Shown piece after piece: positions 33,522-43,506 of a stretch of DNA of 64,000 bases. The stretch spans positions 14,782,427 to 14,846,426 of the forward strand of contig OX442315.1 in the NCBI GenBank assembly GCA_949358305.1, given 5' to 3'. Position numbers and translations under genes: made by a program. The first letter of the stretch is position 1. Every line of letters starts with the position of its first letter. This stretch comes from Strigamia acuminata (taxonomy: Eukaryota; Arthropoda; Chilopoda; Geophilomorpha; Linotaeniidae). Under the pieces are notes generated by a model. It searched no databases. It was not told the origin of the DNA and saw only the letters and a program-made list of their open reading frames with translations.

Positions 33522-34582
33522 TGTCATAATGCACCATGACTATACTCTTGTTCGACTCAAAAGGGTGGCCTTCTCCCATTGGCCGATCCGTATTACTCCT
33601 AACTCCAGTCTGTATTACTACCACTAGGAGAAGTAGTTTTTATTTTTATTTATTTTTTAGATTATTATGACCATTTAAATTGATATAATTTTAATTGTAT
33701 TTTATTATAAAATGTTATTTCATGTTATTGGCGACATTTTTACTAAGGCCACAAAATATCGAGGTAAGTGCGGCACTTTGACGCTTGCACGAGTGTTTAC
33801 AATGCAAATGGCAATGCGCAAAACGCCCGAAATCTACCTCGTACTAATGGAATTTAGTTTTCCAAATTAGCATATTTGCGAAACTTGTTTATTTACACGA
33901 TCAATCATCCAGAAAAGCAAAATCGGAAATTTCACTTTTCACTTTTCGAAGCGCTAGAAGCACCCTCTGTAGGTGTATCTTGTAAATCGACAAATTTGGC
34001 ATAATACCAGACAAGTGTAATTTAGTGGCGTTAGAATAGGTTGCGTTCGGAGATTTATTTCACGTTAGTTGATATTTTGTTTGTGACTTGTCAAATTTTT
34101 CAGATCCTGTCTCCCGTGTACGCACGCACCCAGTTGCTCCGGGCAACTTTATTTACAAAAATATCGCATCAATTTCTAACTTGTTATTTTTACCGAGAGA
34201 TTTTGTCTTCGCTGCTGCACAAAATCAATTTTTTTCATTCGCTTTATAAAAAAAAATAAAAAAAAAAAAAATTGTTATTATCGAACTATAATACAAAAAC
34301 TCATTTCAAATTTTATTTTTAAAAATATATCTAAAGATGCGAAATAACATAAAATGCAATTTCGACCGTATTTATCAAATGATTGGTCAAAACTTTGATA
34401 ACTACAACAATTATGTCAATTTTACGTGATTTCCCTTCGTGCTTCACTGCATCGCTTGAAAAGGCAGCGAAACCTGGAGCGCTATCATCCGGGAAAGCAC
34501 AGCGCAACGTTTGAATTGAATTGCTTATTTACCAATTGTTCCAGCAAGGTTTATTCACATCAATTCTCTTAATTGAAACATG
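33522..34582. other. Intergenic; repeat R5 copy 2
   Basis: 33771-33840 matches 25658-25707 with an extra ~20 bp in the middle. The remainder is AT-rich without a supported gene. Confidence 0.45.
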
Positions 34583-34586
34583 AATT

Positions 34587-35258
34587 TGTCACGGGCAGGT
34601 TACCCACCCTTCTTTTTTATTCATTTCTAACTTAGACTGACCCAATCTTAAGTTTTCTTATTTTTTCCCAATCTTTCTTTTCATCTAACATTGATGAATC
34701 ATCTCTAAATATATGCGCAGCCTCATTGCGCGCATCTTATTATTTCCAACAATTAACCTTATTTTATACCTTCCACCCCCTCACCCACTCCAATCGACCT
34801 GGTCACATGACTCATGTTTACCTGGTCGCTACTTTTATCCATAATCCACACTTCTCATACCTCTTTCAACGAGTTAACACCTCTTAGATTGAATTGAGTT
34901 TGTCAATCTTTATTTTGCGCTTTAACACGCGCCTCTTCTAATTTAACACTTAATAGCGCCTCTTTTTGCCCACCTTTTATCCCTTCGCATGCCTGTGACA
35001 TCCTATGCCCACCCGCATACGAATATCACTGCGCATACTCATTCTTTTTAAACGTAAAGACCCACAACGTGAGATTGAGCCCGTCGAATATAAATAATGT
35101 GTGTTACAGCGAGTTAGGTTTATTCACCGTCCGATATCCGCATATGACGATGGCACAAACAGAGTAAATCTACGAACTTTGCCCGCTGATTTGCGCTAAC
35201 ATCACCTTGCGCGTAAATTCAGATCAAATCAATTAAACATCTAAGTTGATTCGTAACA
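34587..35258 (+). repeat. 5' LTR of the giant element
   Basis: 672 bp, TG...CA. It contains TATAAATA at 35089-35096, a likely promoter with initiation expected near 35120. TGCGCA-type words occur at about 34716, 34728 and 35030. Confidence 0.95.
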
Positions 35259-35262
35259 AACA

Positions 35263-35282
35263 TGGCGAGCCTGACAGGATTC
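35263..35282 (+). other. Primer binding site of the giant element
   Basis: TGGCGAGCCTGACAGGATTC begins 4 nt after the LTR. Its complement reads like a tRNA 3' end: CCA, a 7-nt acceptor strand, then a CCTGT T-stem strand preceded by GAAT. The pairing therefore extends at least into the T-stem. I do not name the tRNA. Confidence 0.8.
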
Positions 35283-35362
35283 GCTCTCACCTATAAGGCT
35301 TAAACGCGCGAAAAGGTTAGTTTTTTGAGTTATTTATTTAATCATTTCACATTTTCTTCATC

Positions 35363-37333
35363 ATGTCGAGACAGTTGGGAGGTGACGGAATTCGTCCCGT
35401 CACGCGCGATCCATTTGATTTCAGTGAGTTAGAAATGGAGCAGGAATGGCAACAGTCCGAACGGAGGAGCGGTGTTCGCCGGGAAGAAGAAAGGGAATTT
35501 CGAGAGTGGCAGCAACACGACCAATTACGAAGAAGTCGTATCGAACAACGGGAAACGCTTGTGAGTATTGCGCAACAACAGCCAGCCCCATCAAATCATA
35601 TCACGACAATGGCTGTCGCAAATTCACGAGCGCAACCTCAAGTAAATTTTGCCACGTCGACACCCGCTGACTTTTTGGCGACGCCATCTTTTTTCCGCCC
35701 GGCTGAGCCTAGCGCATTAGTAGACCCCGTAACATTAAACGCGGAAGGTTTGCTGATGTCCGACTTGCGCAACCAATACTATGCTCAAACACGAGGTCTA
35801 GTAAATGAGATTCGCGAAATATTCCAACAAGGCCCTCGCTCTCTACGAACGGGGACCGCACGGTCTCTAGACGGTGGATCCTCGCATGGCTCCATAAGAG
35901 TTAAAGGCACCTCGGCACCATATGATTTAGGACTTCCCACAGCATGTTCGCACCAGCATCAGGAAGTTGAACATCGAGGCCAGCAGACGAGAACGTCCGC
36001 GCAGGCTGCGCAAATTGTTTACACAACAACCACGCCGCCAATACCGACGATGGCAACGATCTATACCCAGGCTCCATCACAGGAATCTGCTCATTTGGAC
36101 CATTCAACACGAGCAAATCGAGATTTAATGAGCTCGATGCTATACTCCAAGATGGGTTATCCTCGGGACAGATCCGACACCAAAGCAAAGTTGTCACTGC
36201 CGTCAGTAAAAGCGCAACACGCAAGTAAAGATAAAAATTGTTTCAAGCCTGGAAAACCACCTTTGTTTGATCCAGATAAAGCTGATCTTGATTACATTAA
36301 TCTTTTTCTTGCGCATTTGTACGCGCACATGTATTCTATGCAGGCCCCGGTGGATGAATATTTAAAAGTATTTGTCATTCAAGCAACGCGTGGAAGAGCG
36401 CAGCGATGGTGGTTATCACTAAAACCAAAACCAAAAACATGGGAGGACTTTGAGATTTTATTTCGACGAGCTTTCGCCATGAATTCGGCAGCGGCCAATG
36501 TGAAGCTATCCAAGCGAAAGCAGCGAAATGGAGAATCTACGATGTCATTTTTAAGTGAGATTGTATATTATCTTCAAGTTGCAGGATATACTGACCCAGA
36601 GCTCCAATGGGAGAAAGCTCAGAACATGATGCAAACCGAGGTTGTTCATCTCTTGCGCGCATGGAACGTAAACTCGCTGGACGAGGCGATCCAAAGAGGA
36701 AACGACATCGACAATCGTCTACAGCTGGACACCATTCGAGCGGACGAATACAAAGATCTGGGTATGGCTGATCAACGAATGCCCTCTCTGCGTGATGCGC
36801 AACGCCCCACAGTGCTCAAGGCTGCGGAGAAGTCCAAAGGAGACGATGATGTCAAATCTCTCGTGTCCCAGGACGTCAAACGTTTTGCGAGGTATCGAAA
36901 ACAATTCTTAATCGAGTTGGCTGCAGTGCAGGCGAGACCAGAACAATCTCCACCTGCGCAGGAACCCGATACGAGTAGTAGTAGCAGCGACACGGATGCT
37001 GAACTTGAAATTAAGAAGAGCACAGTCGCCGAGGCGGCTCAGAGAGCAACAATTAAAGTAAATTTAGCTACTCTGACACCTCCAGCAGACGTCCCAAAGG
37101 ACCATGTGTGCTCTACATCAATTGTCACGTTTCCACCAGCGCCAAAACCACCATTAACTATCAAGTGTCCTGAGAAAGGTACAGCCTGGAGGAAAACACC
37201 GAAGGATTGGTGGTATTTGGTAGATTCAGCAACTTGGCATCCGTTGTGCCCCATTTGTTACCAGCCATTTAGGAGACCGGAAAACTCCGAAGGCCTGAAG
37301 TTCGGGAAGCCGGTGGAACCAGGCCGCAAATGA
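35363..37333 (+). CDS. gag: Gag of the giant element (656 codons)
   Basis: This is the structural protein. The first ~285 residues are polar and low-complexity, rich in Gln, Arg and Ser. A Retrotrans_gag-type helical core runs from about 291 (FKPGKPPLFDPDKADL) to 455, including RAQRWWLSLKPKPKTWEDFE. A Ser/Asp-rich acidic stretch follows near 540. There is no CCHC knuckle; only one CPIC pair near 629 follows a Trp-rich segment (DWWYLVDSATWHP). Absence of a canonical knuckle is unusual for a gag with this core. The start is the first Met, 104 nt past the LTR. The stop codon overlaps the pol start (ATGA at 37330-37333). Confidence 0.9.
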   Translation: MSRQLGGDGIRPVTRDPFDFSELEMEQEWQQSERRSGVRREEEREFREWQQHDQLRRSRIEQRETLVSIAQQQPAPSNHITTMAVANSRAQPQVNFATSTPADFLATPSFFRPAEPSALVDPVTLNAEGLLMSDLRNQYYAQTRGLVNEIREIFQQGPRSLRTGTARSLDGGSSHGSIRVKGTSAPYDLGLPTACSHQHQEVEHRGQQTRTSAQAAQIVYTTTTPPIPTMATIYTQAPSQESAHLDHSTRANRDLMSSMLYSKMGYPRDRSDTKAKLSLPSVKAQHASKDKNCFKPGKPPLFDPDKADLDYINLFLAHLYAHMYSMQAPVDEYLKVFVIQATRGRAQRWWLSLKPKPKTWEDFEILFRRAFAMNSAAANVKLSKRKQRNGESTMSFLSEIVYYLQVAGYTDPELQWEKAQNMMQTEVVHLLRAWNVNSLDEAIQRGNDIDNRLQLDTIRADEYKDLGMADQRMPSLRDAQRPTVLKAAEKSKGDDDVKSLVSQDVKRFARYRKQFLIELAAVQARPEQSPPAQEPDTSSSSSDTDAELEIKKSTVAEAAQRATIKVNLATLTPPADVPKDHVCSTSIVTFPPAPKPPLTIKCPEKGTAWRKTPKDWWYLVDSATWHPLCPICYQPFRRPENSEGLKFGKPVEPGRK

Positions 37334-40300
37334 GTCGACCGGCCCTTCGCGCAAAACGTCTGAAATCCAAACGACGCGCTTCACCTTTAATTAACTTGAA
37401 AGAGGACAATCCTTCACAGGTTAATTCAACAACATCTCCTACTGTTATTACTCTTTCAGAGTATAAACCTGTAAGTAGTGTTATTTCTTCATCATCTTCC
37501 ATCATCACATCAGCTACAAAGGCGTCAGATCTGCAGACTGCCGTTTCTGAGGCTGTAAAAGACGAATTGCCGAAATTAACAGATTTGCAACCTGTAATTT
37601 CGAAGAAAAACCCGAAAATGACAATAGTGAGTAAAATTACTAAAACTTTACCAATAATTAAGTCTACTTCCAGTGCAACAGCGACTGAGGCTCCAAAGGA
37701 AGTGATCTCTCCTATGAAGGTATCTTTCGTAATGTTGACGCCAGAGGAACTTAAAGAAACTCAAGAACCCATCATTGAAATAACGCGCGGGGATCGTTTG
37801 TGCAAGAAAGCACCTTGCGTAAAGATTTCCTGGGCTAATGTAGCTTGTACTGCGCTTCTGGACTCAGGCGCACAAACGTGTGTAATGAGTGAGGACGTGT
37901 TCCAACAACTACACGAAAAAATGGGTTTGGACTTCGTGAATCTCCATGAGCGGGTGCAGGTCGCGTCTGGTGACATAGTGGATTCCACCAAGTCGATGCA
38001 GCTTGCTTTGCGCGCCCCAATAGGCATAATAAAATTCATTTGCATGGTTTTACCCGATGCCAAAATGGATATGCTCCTTGGACGTGATTTCTGCACAGCG
38101 GCCGGAATCGACATCGACCATGCGAGACAGCAGTGGAGCATGGTGGGCTCAAATGAGATTCGCAAATTCATGACTTATGAAGAAGCAAAAAAGTCAGAGT
38201 CAATTCTGATTTTGCCATTTGCGCCAGAAGAAACGCAGGATCCATCCAACCCACCGGCGGCCATTAGTGAGATCGTTCCGACGAAAATACTAAGGAAACC
38301 GGATCCGGTGAGTGAAATTAACTGCCTCCTTCTGGCGCATAGACCCTTGCAACAAGAAATATTCGAGTATCCACATGACGATGCGCGGTATCGAGTTAAA
38401 CAAGTTCGACATCGTACGCAACGCGAATGGTCGAATATTTGGTCCCCAAAGAGGAAAGAAACTTCTAAAATTCTCTCCAATTTAAAAAAGACGATTTCGC
38501 GTAAATTAACTTTGAGTCAGTTCCGACGATTACGACGTTTACGACGAAAAATCAATGTTATTCGTCCAATTGCCAAACAACTTGTTGCGCAACGTGCTAA
38601 AGATATCAATGCCAAGAAGGAGTCGAAGATCAACATCTTTTCGATTGCGCAACCCGACAATGGTGGGAATAACTCTAAAATGAACATTAATGACATTAAC
38701 TTTTTGCAGTACCAACCTAGTGGAGATCCGACCGATTTAGATTGGATTTACCACCAGTTATGGAACCAATTAACAGTGCCACAGATAAAACTATTAATTA
38801 AAACATTGCAGCCCATTTCGCAAATCTTTCGTGAAGAAATCGGTTTATGTAATAACACCGAGTACGAGGTGAACCTGAAACCGGATTTTCGTCCAATTCA
38901 TGTCCCTGTGCGCCCGGTAAACCCTGCGAAAAAGGCGATAATTGATAAATATATCGACAAAAAGCTGCAGCAAGGTATTATTCGGCGATCCCAAAGTGAT
39001 TGCGCCGTCGCTCCAGTTGTCGTACCCAAGAAGACAGGCGAATGGAGAACTGCTATGGATTTTCGCCCCATTAATGCGCAAACAATTCCGGACGTTTACC
39101 CACTTCCGGACATTGATAACATCTTTGCATATTTGGGAGGTGCGCATTGGTTTTCGATAATCGACGGACGCGAAGCTTTCCATCAGATCGGCGTGCGCAA
39201 AGGTGACGAACGGTATTTAGCTTTTATAACACATCGAGGTTTATTCGAATATGTGCGCATGCCTTTCGGACCTATTAACGGACCCGCTACACTCCAACGA
39301 GCGATGAATAAGACTCTTGCAAAGTATCTTTACAAATTTGTATTTGTGTATATTGATGACGTGATTATTTTTAGCCGAACTTTCGAGGAACACGTGCAAC
39401 ATTTGCGCCTCGTTTTAGAGGAATTGTTCAACGCTGGATTCACCATGAACGCCAACAAGACTGAGCTTTGTCAAAAAAGACTCGAGGTTTTGGGACACAT
39501 CGTGGAATCTGGCCAGATTACACCAAATCCAAAGAAAGTGGTTGCTATCCAAAATTATCCCGCGCCAACTAATTTGCGCGAATTACAACGATTTAAAGGC
39601 ATGGTAGGTTATTACCAATCATTCATTGCAAATTTTTCCAAAATTAGCGAAGTTTTCCGACCATTGCTTAAAAAGGACGCAACTTGGATTTGGACAGATG
39701 CGCAGCAATTAGCGTTCGAATATCTGAAAGACCAGATTGCGATACCAACACTGAAAAGACGTTTTCCCAGTTGGAAAAAACCATTTATACTGCAGACCGA
39801 TGCTAGTTACTCTGGATTAGGTGCTGCTTTAATGCAACTTAACGATGAAGGTGTGAGAATTCCAATCGCATTTGCCTCTCGCGCATTAAACAGCGCTGAA
39901 AAGAACTATAAAGTAACCGAAATCGAATGTTTGGCCGCGGTTTGGGGTGTCAAACGCTTTCGCGCATATCTCGAGATGATGCCATTCTACCTCGAGAGCG
40001 ACCATCAATCTCTTAAGTGGTTATTTCAGCAAAGGGAACCAACTGGACGTTTGGCCCGTTGGGTACTATCGTTAAGTGATTATAAATTCACGTTTTTGCA
40101 CTGCTCAGGATGCAAAAATAAGGTAGCGGATGCACTGAGTCGAGCTCCTGTCGACCCACCTGAAGTCGACGATGAGGATGATAGCCCGGAGGTCGACGAG
40201 GCGTGCTACCTTGCCTATTTTGATGATTGCAACGAGTGGCCGGCACTCAATATCATCAAGGAATTGCCAAAAGACATTAATTTGCAGTTTCGAAAGTTAT

Positions 40301-42975
40301 TTAAATCTAAATTCAAAAAAGTGCCTCTCATTGCAGCTTCTTCGCCAACTAAGAAGAAAAATAAGAAAAAATCTCTTATTCCTCGACCAACTGGTAAAAA
40401 GAAGGTGATTGGAAATGCGCCGACTTCAGGTGCGCAAATTCCATCTTCTACTGGCATAGCTACTACTCCAACGAGGGCACCGCCGGTTACAATCCCTCCA
40501 GTTGTACCAACGCCAATTGTGCAACCAACTGCAACACCAAATGCGCCAGTTCCAGTTGCGCAACCAACTTCACAAGTAAAAACTCCTAATTTATCACCAG
40601 TTCGTGTTTCAGTGCCTTTACGAACTCGCCGACAGCGCTCTTTAATCCCAATTTTGATAAAGAAACGAGGAAGGCCACGTAAAATTAATATTGTGCCAAT
40701 TTTATCTCCTCGTGCTAAACGAGCAATAGCCACACGAACTCGAGCTAGATTAAAGGATCCATCTTTGATTCCTAAAACACCACCATGGCTACCACCCAGG
40801 TATGCTGGAACTATCAAAAAATGGACATTTCCAAAGTTATTGAAGTCACAGCAAGTAGGAAGGTTGAAGGCAGTGCGACGTAAATCCGCTATTCCTTCCC
40901 ATGTGGTGAAACCCAAACCTAAAACTGTTTTAATTCCACCACCTCTACCTATTCCTACCCCTCCTGCAACTCCAATATCCACTCCTATTCCTAGTTCCAT
41001 TCCACCTTCAGCAATTATTCCAACCAGAATTCCTGCGCCAATAAATCCGTCTAGTTTTAGACAAAAGACTACTTCGGCGCCGTCACAATTGCCGACACCT
41101 GGAACTTTGGTGGATAAAATACGGCGTAATTTCCGTCGCATAACTGGAGTTCCTGCACCAATAATTCAATCCGATAGCCATCGAAGGCCCATTCCAAGAC
41201 CTTCTCCTGAAATTCCAGATTTACCAACTCCTTCCCCAACTCCTTCAATTCCTATCACTGATTTTCCTGTCATTTCTCCGCGTCAACCTTCTGAACCAAG
41301 AATGTATGATGATGCGGCGGGACCATCAGGACAGCAAAGGCCAGAGGGATATACTTCGGACCCGGATTCTGACTCTGCATCATCGGAGGACAGTTTTGGA
41401 CCCATTCGTGACATGTCACCACCAACAAGGAATTATTCTGCGCCTCCAGCATCAGCGCAAAGAACTCCGTCGAGATTGCGTCCGCGACGAGAAAGGACAG
41501 TAATTGAAGATTCAAGGACTGAAGCAGAGAAGCAAGCCGAATTGGAGCACGATCCACCAATCGAACATCCTCCGTTCGAGCTGTTGCCTACTGCTGCTGA
41601 AATCATTGCTGCGCAAAGACAGGATCCCTGGTCGCGTGAGTTGATATTTTATTTAACTGCCCAAATGTTACCACTTGATCCGGACGAAGCTGCTAAAATT
41701 GTGGCTGACGCGCAAGATTTCGGCATGTATAAAGAGATGTTATGTCGCTTCCCTCCTGTCCATATTAATGAAATTAGAAAGAGGCGCCAAATTTATCTCC
41801 CATTTGAACTTAGAGAAAGATATTTCCGCGCAATGCATTATCCCCCCGTGGTTGGGCATATGGGGCAAGAACGAACACTCCATCGCATTAAATCGCGCGT
41901 ATTTTGGCCAAAAATGCGCGAAGATATTCGAACATGGATACAGGTTTGCGAAGCGTGTCAAAGAGCTAAACCCCTTAATAGACTCCCATATGGAAAAATG
42001 ATAATGTCTAGATCGCGCCATCTTTTCTCTGCTATCTACATCGACTATTACGGCAAGAAACCTCGATCTACAGAGGGACATTGCTATGCCTTTGTGATGG
42101 TCGACTCTGCTAGCCGATGGTTAGACGTACGTCTAACCGAAAACTCAAATATAGTCACTACGGTGAAACAAATTCAGAAATTCTGCAAAAGATGGGGTTT
42201 TCCCAAAATAATTATTAGCGATAACGCGCCTGCTTTTCGCTCACCAGAATTTCGTAGCCAAATCCAGCAACTTGGCGCAATAAATAGATATACCGCCGCA
42301 TATCACCCGCAAGGTAATATTGCGGAAAGGCTTAACCAATCATTAAAGAACTGTATATTAGCATATATTGATGATGACCATACTAGATGGGACGTCAACA
42401 TTGGCTATTTCGTGCTCGCGATTAATTCAGCTTATCAAATTTCTTTAAGGTATTCACCTTTTAAAATGGTAACAGGCCAGGAAGCTCGATTTCCGGGCGA
42501 CCTGGATAGCGACACGGATGACGGAGAACCATTGCCGCCCGTGGAAGCTGAGAACTTGCACGAACATATGCGTAGAATGCGAGAAAGCGCGATTAACAAC
42601 TTGCGCGAGTCCCAAATTCGACACAAAAAATGGTTCGATTTAAAGCGGCGCCCCCATGACTTCCGTCCCGGCGACTGGGTAACTTTGCGCAATCGGCAAC
42701 CTTCGTCCGCCGATAAACAATTCGCAGCAGGTTTACGCCAGCGTACTGAAGGTGTATATATTATACATAGATTGGTGGGCCCCAATACAGTAATCCTAAT
42801 GGATGAAAACGGCCAAAAAACCCAGCCTTATAATGTCGTGGAATTGCGACATTGGTTTTTTGCCGAGGCCAACTTTTTAACTTTAAAAGACATTGAAATT
42901 ATTGATAAACATGTTGAAGTTTTTGCTGTAAACACTTTAGATATTTTTTCTGCCTATTTTCTTTCATTTAAGTAA
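37330..42975 (+). CDS. pol: Pol of the giant element: protease, RT, RNase H, linker, integrase (1881 codons)
   Basis: A Ser/Thr-rich start precedes aspartic protease (LLDSGAQ, Asp 178; MDMLLGRDF near 240). Reverse transcriptase has TAMDFRPINAQT, RMPFGPINGP and YIDD (Asp 676/677). RNase H has QTDASYSGLG (Asp 824), E...ESDHQSLKWL and ADALSR. Then comes a ~450-residue linker (about 970-1420), first Lys-rich (SPTKKKNKKK), then dominated by Pro, Thr, Ser and Ile, ending acidic. Integrase follows with HHCC zinc (GHMGQER...CEACQ), catalytic Asp 1572 (YIDYYG), Asp 1631 (ISDNAP) and Glu 1666 (IAERLN). Thirty-four residues separate the last two, a spacing I recall from other gypsy elements. The start ATG overlaps the gag stop in the -1 frame, which suggests termination-coupled reinitiation. 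I see no clear slippery heptamer for frameshifting. The linker length is well outside the usual pol architecture. Confidence 0.93.
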   Translation: MSRPALRAKRLKSKRRASPLINLKEDNPSQVNSTTSPTVITLSEYKPVSSVISSSSSIITSATKASDLQTAVSEAVKDELPKLTDLQPVISKKNPKMTIVSKITKTLPIIKSTSSATATEAPKEVISPMKVSFVMLTPEELKETQEPIIEITRGDRLCKKAPCVKISWANVACTALLDSGAQTCVMSEDVFQQLHEKMGLDFVNLHERVQVASGDIVDSTKSMQLALRAPIGIIKFICMVLPDAKMDMLLGRDFCTAAGIDIDHARQQWSMVGSNEIRKFMTYEEAKKSESILILPFAPEETQDPSNPPAAISEIVPTKILRKPDPVSEINCLLLAHRPLQQEIFEYPHDDARYRVKQVRHRTQREWSNIWSPKRKETSKILSNLKKTISRKLTLSQFRRLRRLRRKINVIRPIAKQLVAQRAKDINAKKESKINIFSIAQPDNGGNNSKMNINDINFLQYQPSGDPTDLDWIYHQLWNQLTVPQIKLLIKTLQPISQIFREEIGLCNNTEYEVNLKPDFRPIHVPVRPVNPAKKAIIDKYIDKKLQQGIIRRSQSDCAVAPVVVPKKTGEWRTAMDFRPINAQTIPDVYPLPDIDNIFAYLGGAHWFSIIDGREAFHQIGVRKGDERYLAFITHRGLFEYVRMPFGPINGPATLQRAMNKTLAKYLYKFVFVYIDDVIIFSRTFEEHVQHLRLVLEELFNAGFTMNANKTELCQKRLEVLGHIVESGQITPNPKKVVAIQNYPAPTNLRELQRFKGMVGYYQSFIANFSKISEVFRPLLKKDATWIWTDAQQLAFEYLKDQIAIPTLKRRFPSWKKPFILQTDASYSGLGAALMQLNDEGVRIPIAFASRALNSAEKNYKVTEIECLAAVWGVKRFRAYLEMMPFYLESDHQSLKWLFQQREPTGRLARWVLSLSDYKFTFLHCSGCKNKVADALSRAPVDPPEVDDEDDSPEVDEACYLAYFDDCNEWPALNIIKELPKDINLQFRKLFKSKFKKVPLIAASSPTKKKNKKKSLIPRPTGKKKVIGNAPTSGAQIPSSTGIATTPTRAPPVTIPPVVPTPIVQPTATPNAPVPVAQPTSQVKTPNLSPVRVSVPLRTRRQRSLIPILIKKRGRPRKINIVPILSPRAKRAIATRTRARLKDPSLIPKTPPWLPPRYAGTIKKWTFPKLLKSQQVGRLKAVRRKSAIPSHVVKPKPKTVLIPPPLPIPTPPATPISTPIPSSIPPSAIIPTRIPAPINPSSFRQKTTSAPSQLPTPGTLVDKIRRNFRRITGVPAPIIQSDSHRRPIPRPSPEIPDLPTPSPTPSIPITDFPVISPRQPSEPRMYDDAAGPSGQQRPEGYTSDPDSDSASSEDSFGPIRDMSPPTRNYSAPPASAQRTPSRLRPRRERTVIEDSRTEAEKQAELEHDPPIEHPPFELLPTAAEIIAAQRQDPWSRELIFYLTAQMLPLDPDEAAKIVADAQDFGMYKEMLCRFPPVHINEIRKRRQIYLPFELRERYFRAMHYPPVVGHMGQERTLHRIKSRVFWPKMREDIRTWIQVCEACQRAKPLNRLPYGKMIMSRSRHLFSAIYIDYYGKKPRSTEGHCYAFVMVDSASRWLDVRLTENSNIVTTVKQIQKFCKRWGFPKIIISDNAPAFRSPEFRSQIQQLGAINRYTAAYHPQGNIAERLNQSLKNCILAYIDDDHTRWDVNIGYFVLAINSAYQISLRYSPFKMVTGQEARFPGDLDSDTDDGEPLPPVEAENLHEHMRRMRESAINNLRESQIRHKKWFDLKRRPHDFRPGDWVTLRNRQPSSADKQFAAGLRQRTEGVYIIHRLVGPNTVILMDENGQKTQPYNVVELRHWFFAEANFLTLKDIEIIDKHVEVFAVNTLDIFSAYFLSFK

Positions 42976-43506
42976 TTTTCTTTTATTTTCTAAACTAAAT
43001 AAAAAAGGGGAGAACACAAACGAAACAACAAAAAAAAAAAAACCAAGTGTAATCCGGTGTAAATCTATCTTTACTACCTATTTTGTTTAAAAACTATTTT
43101 TTCTTTCATTTTAAATTTATTCATCCTAATTTTTATGTTTTATGTTACTTTATGTTTTCTTCATATTTTATATTTAATGTTTTGTGTTATGTATTTTATG
43201 TTTATATTCGGTCACTCGAAAATAACTAAGTCCATTTCAATCAGGGACTATTTGTGTCACCAGAGTGCGCGACGCCAATTAACCTCTAAACAATAGCACG
43301 TGGCTATTTCCACAATTCATTTAAATTATTCAATTAATATAATTTATCCGCACTTTATTTAAATTAATATTCTGTGTTCTGAATTATGACTTGTTTATCT
43401 CACCATCCTTATTTAATCACTTTAAAACAAGAGTTTTGAGCGAAGACAACCTTCGTTAACTTCTGAATTCTAACACTGAATGTCGCCCTTCTATTGTAAT
43501 TAGTTA
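42976..43506 (+). other. Pol-ORF3 spacer with internal polypurine-like tract
   Basis: AATAAAAAAGGGGAGAACAC at 42999-43018 closely resembles the polypurine tract that normally precedes a 3' LTR. It lies only ~25 nt after the pol stop. The rest is T-rich. It may be a second plus-strand priming site, or mark the former 3' end of a shorter ancestor to which ORF3 was added. Confidence 0.5.

Noticed and set aside
40215-41141. 308-codon minus-strand frame
   Set aside because: Antisense shadow of the proline-rich linker of pol; glycine/valine-rich composition is what the complement of Pro/Thr codons gives.
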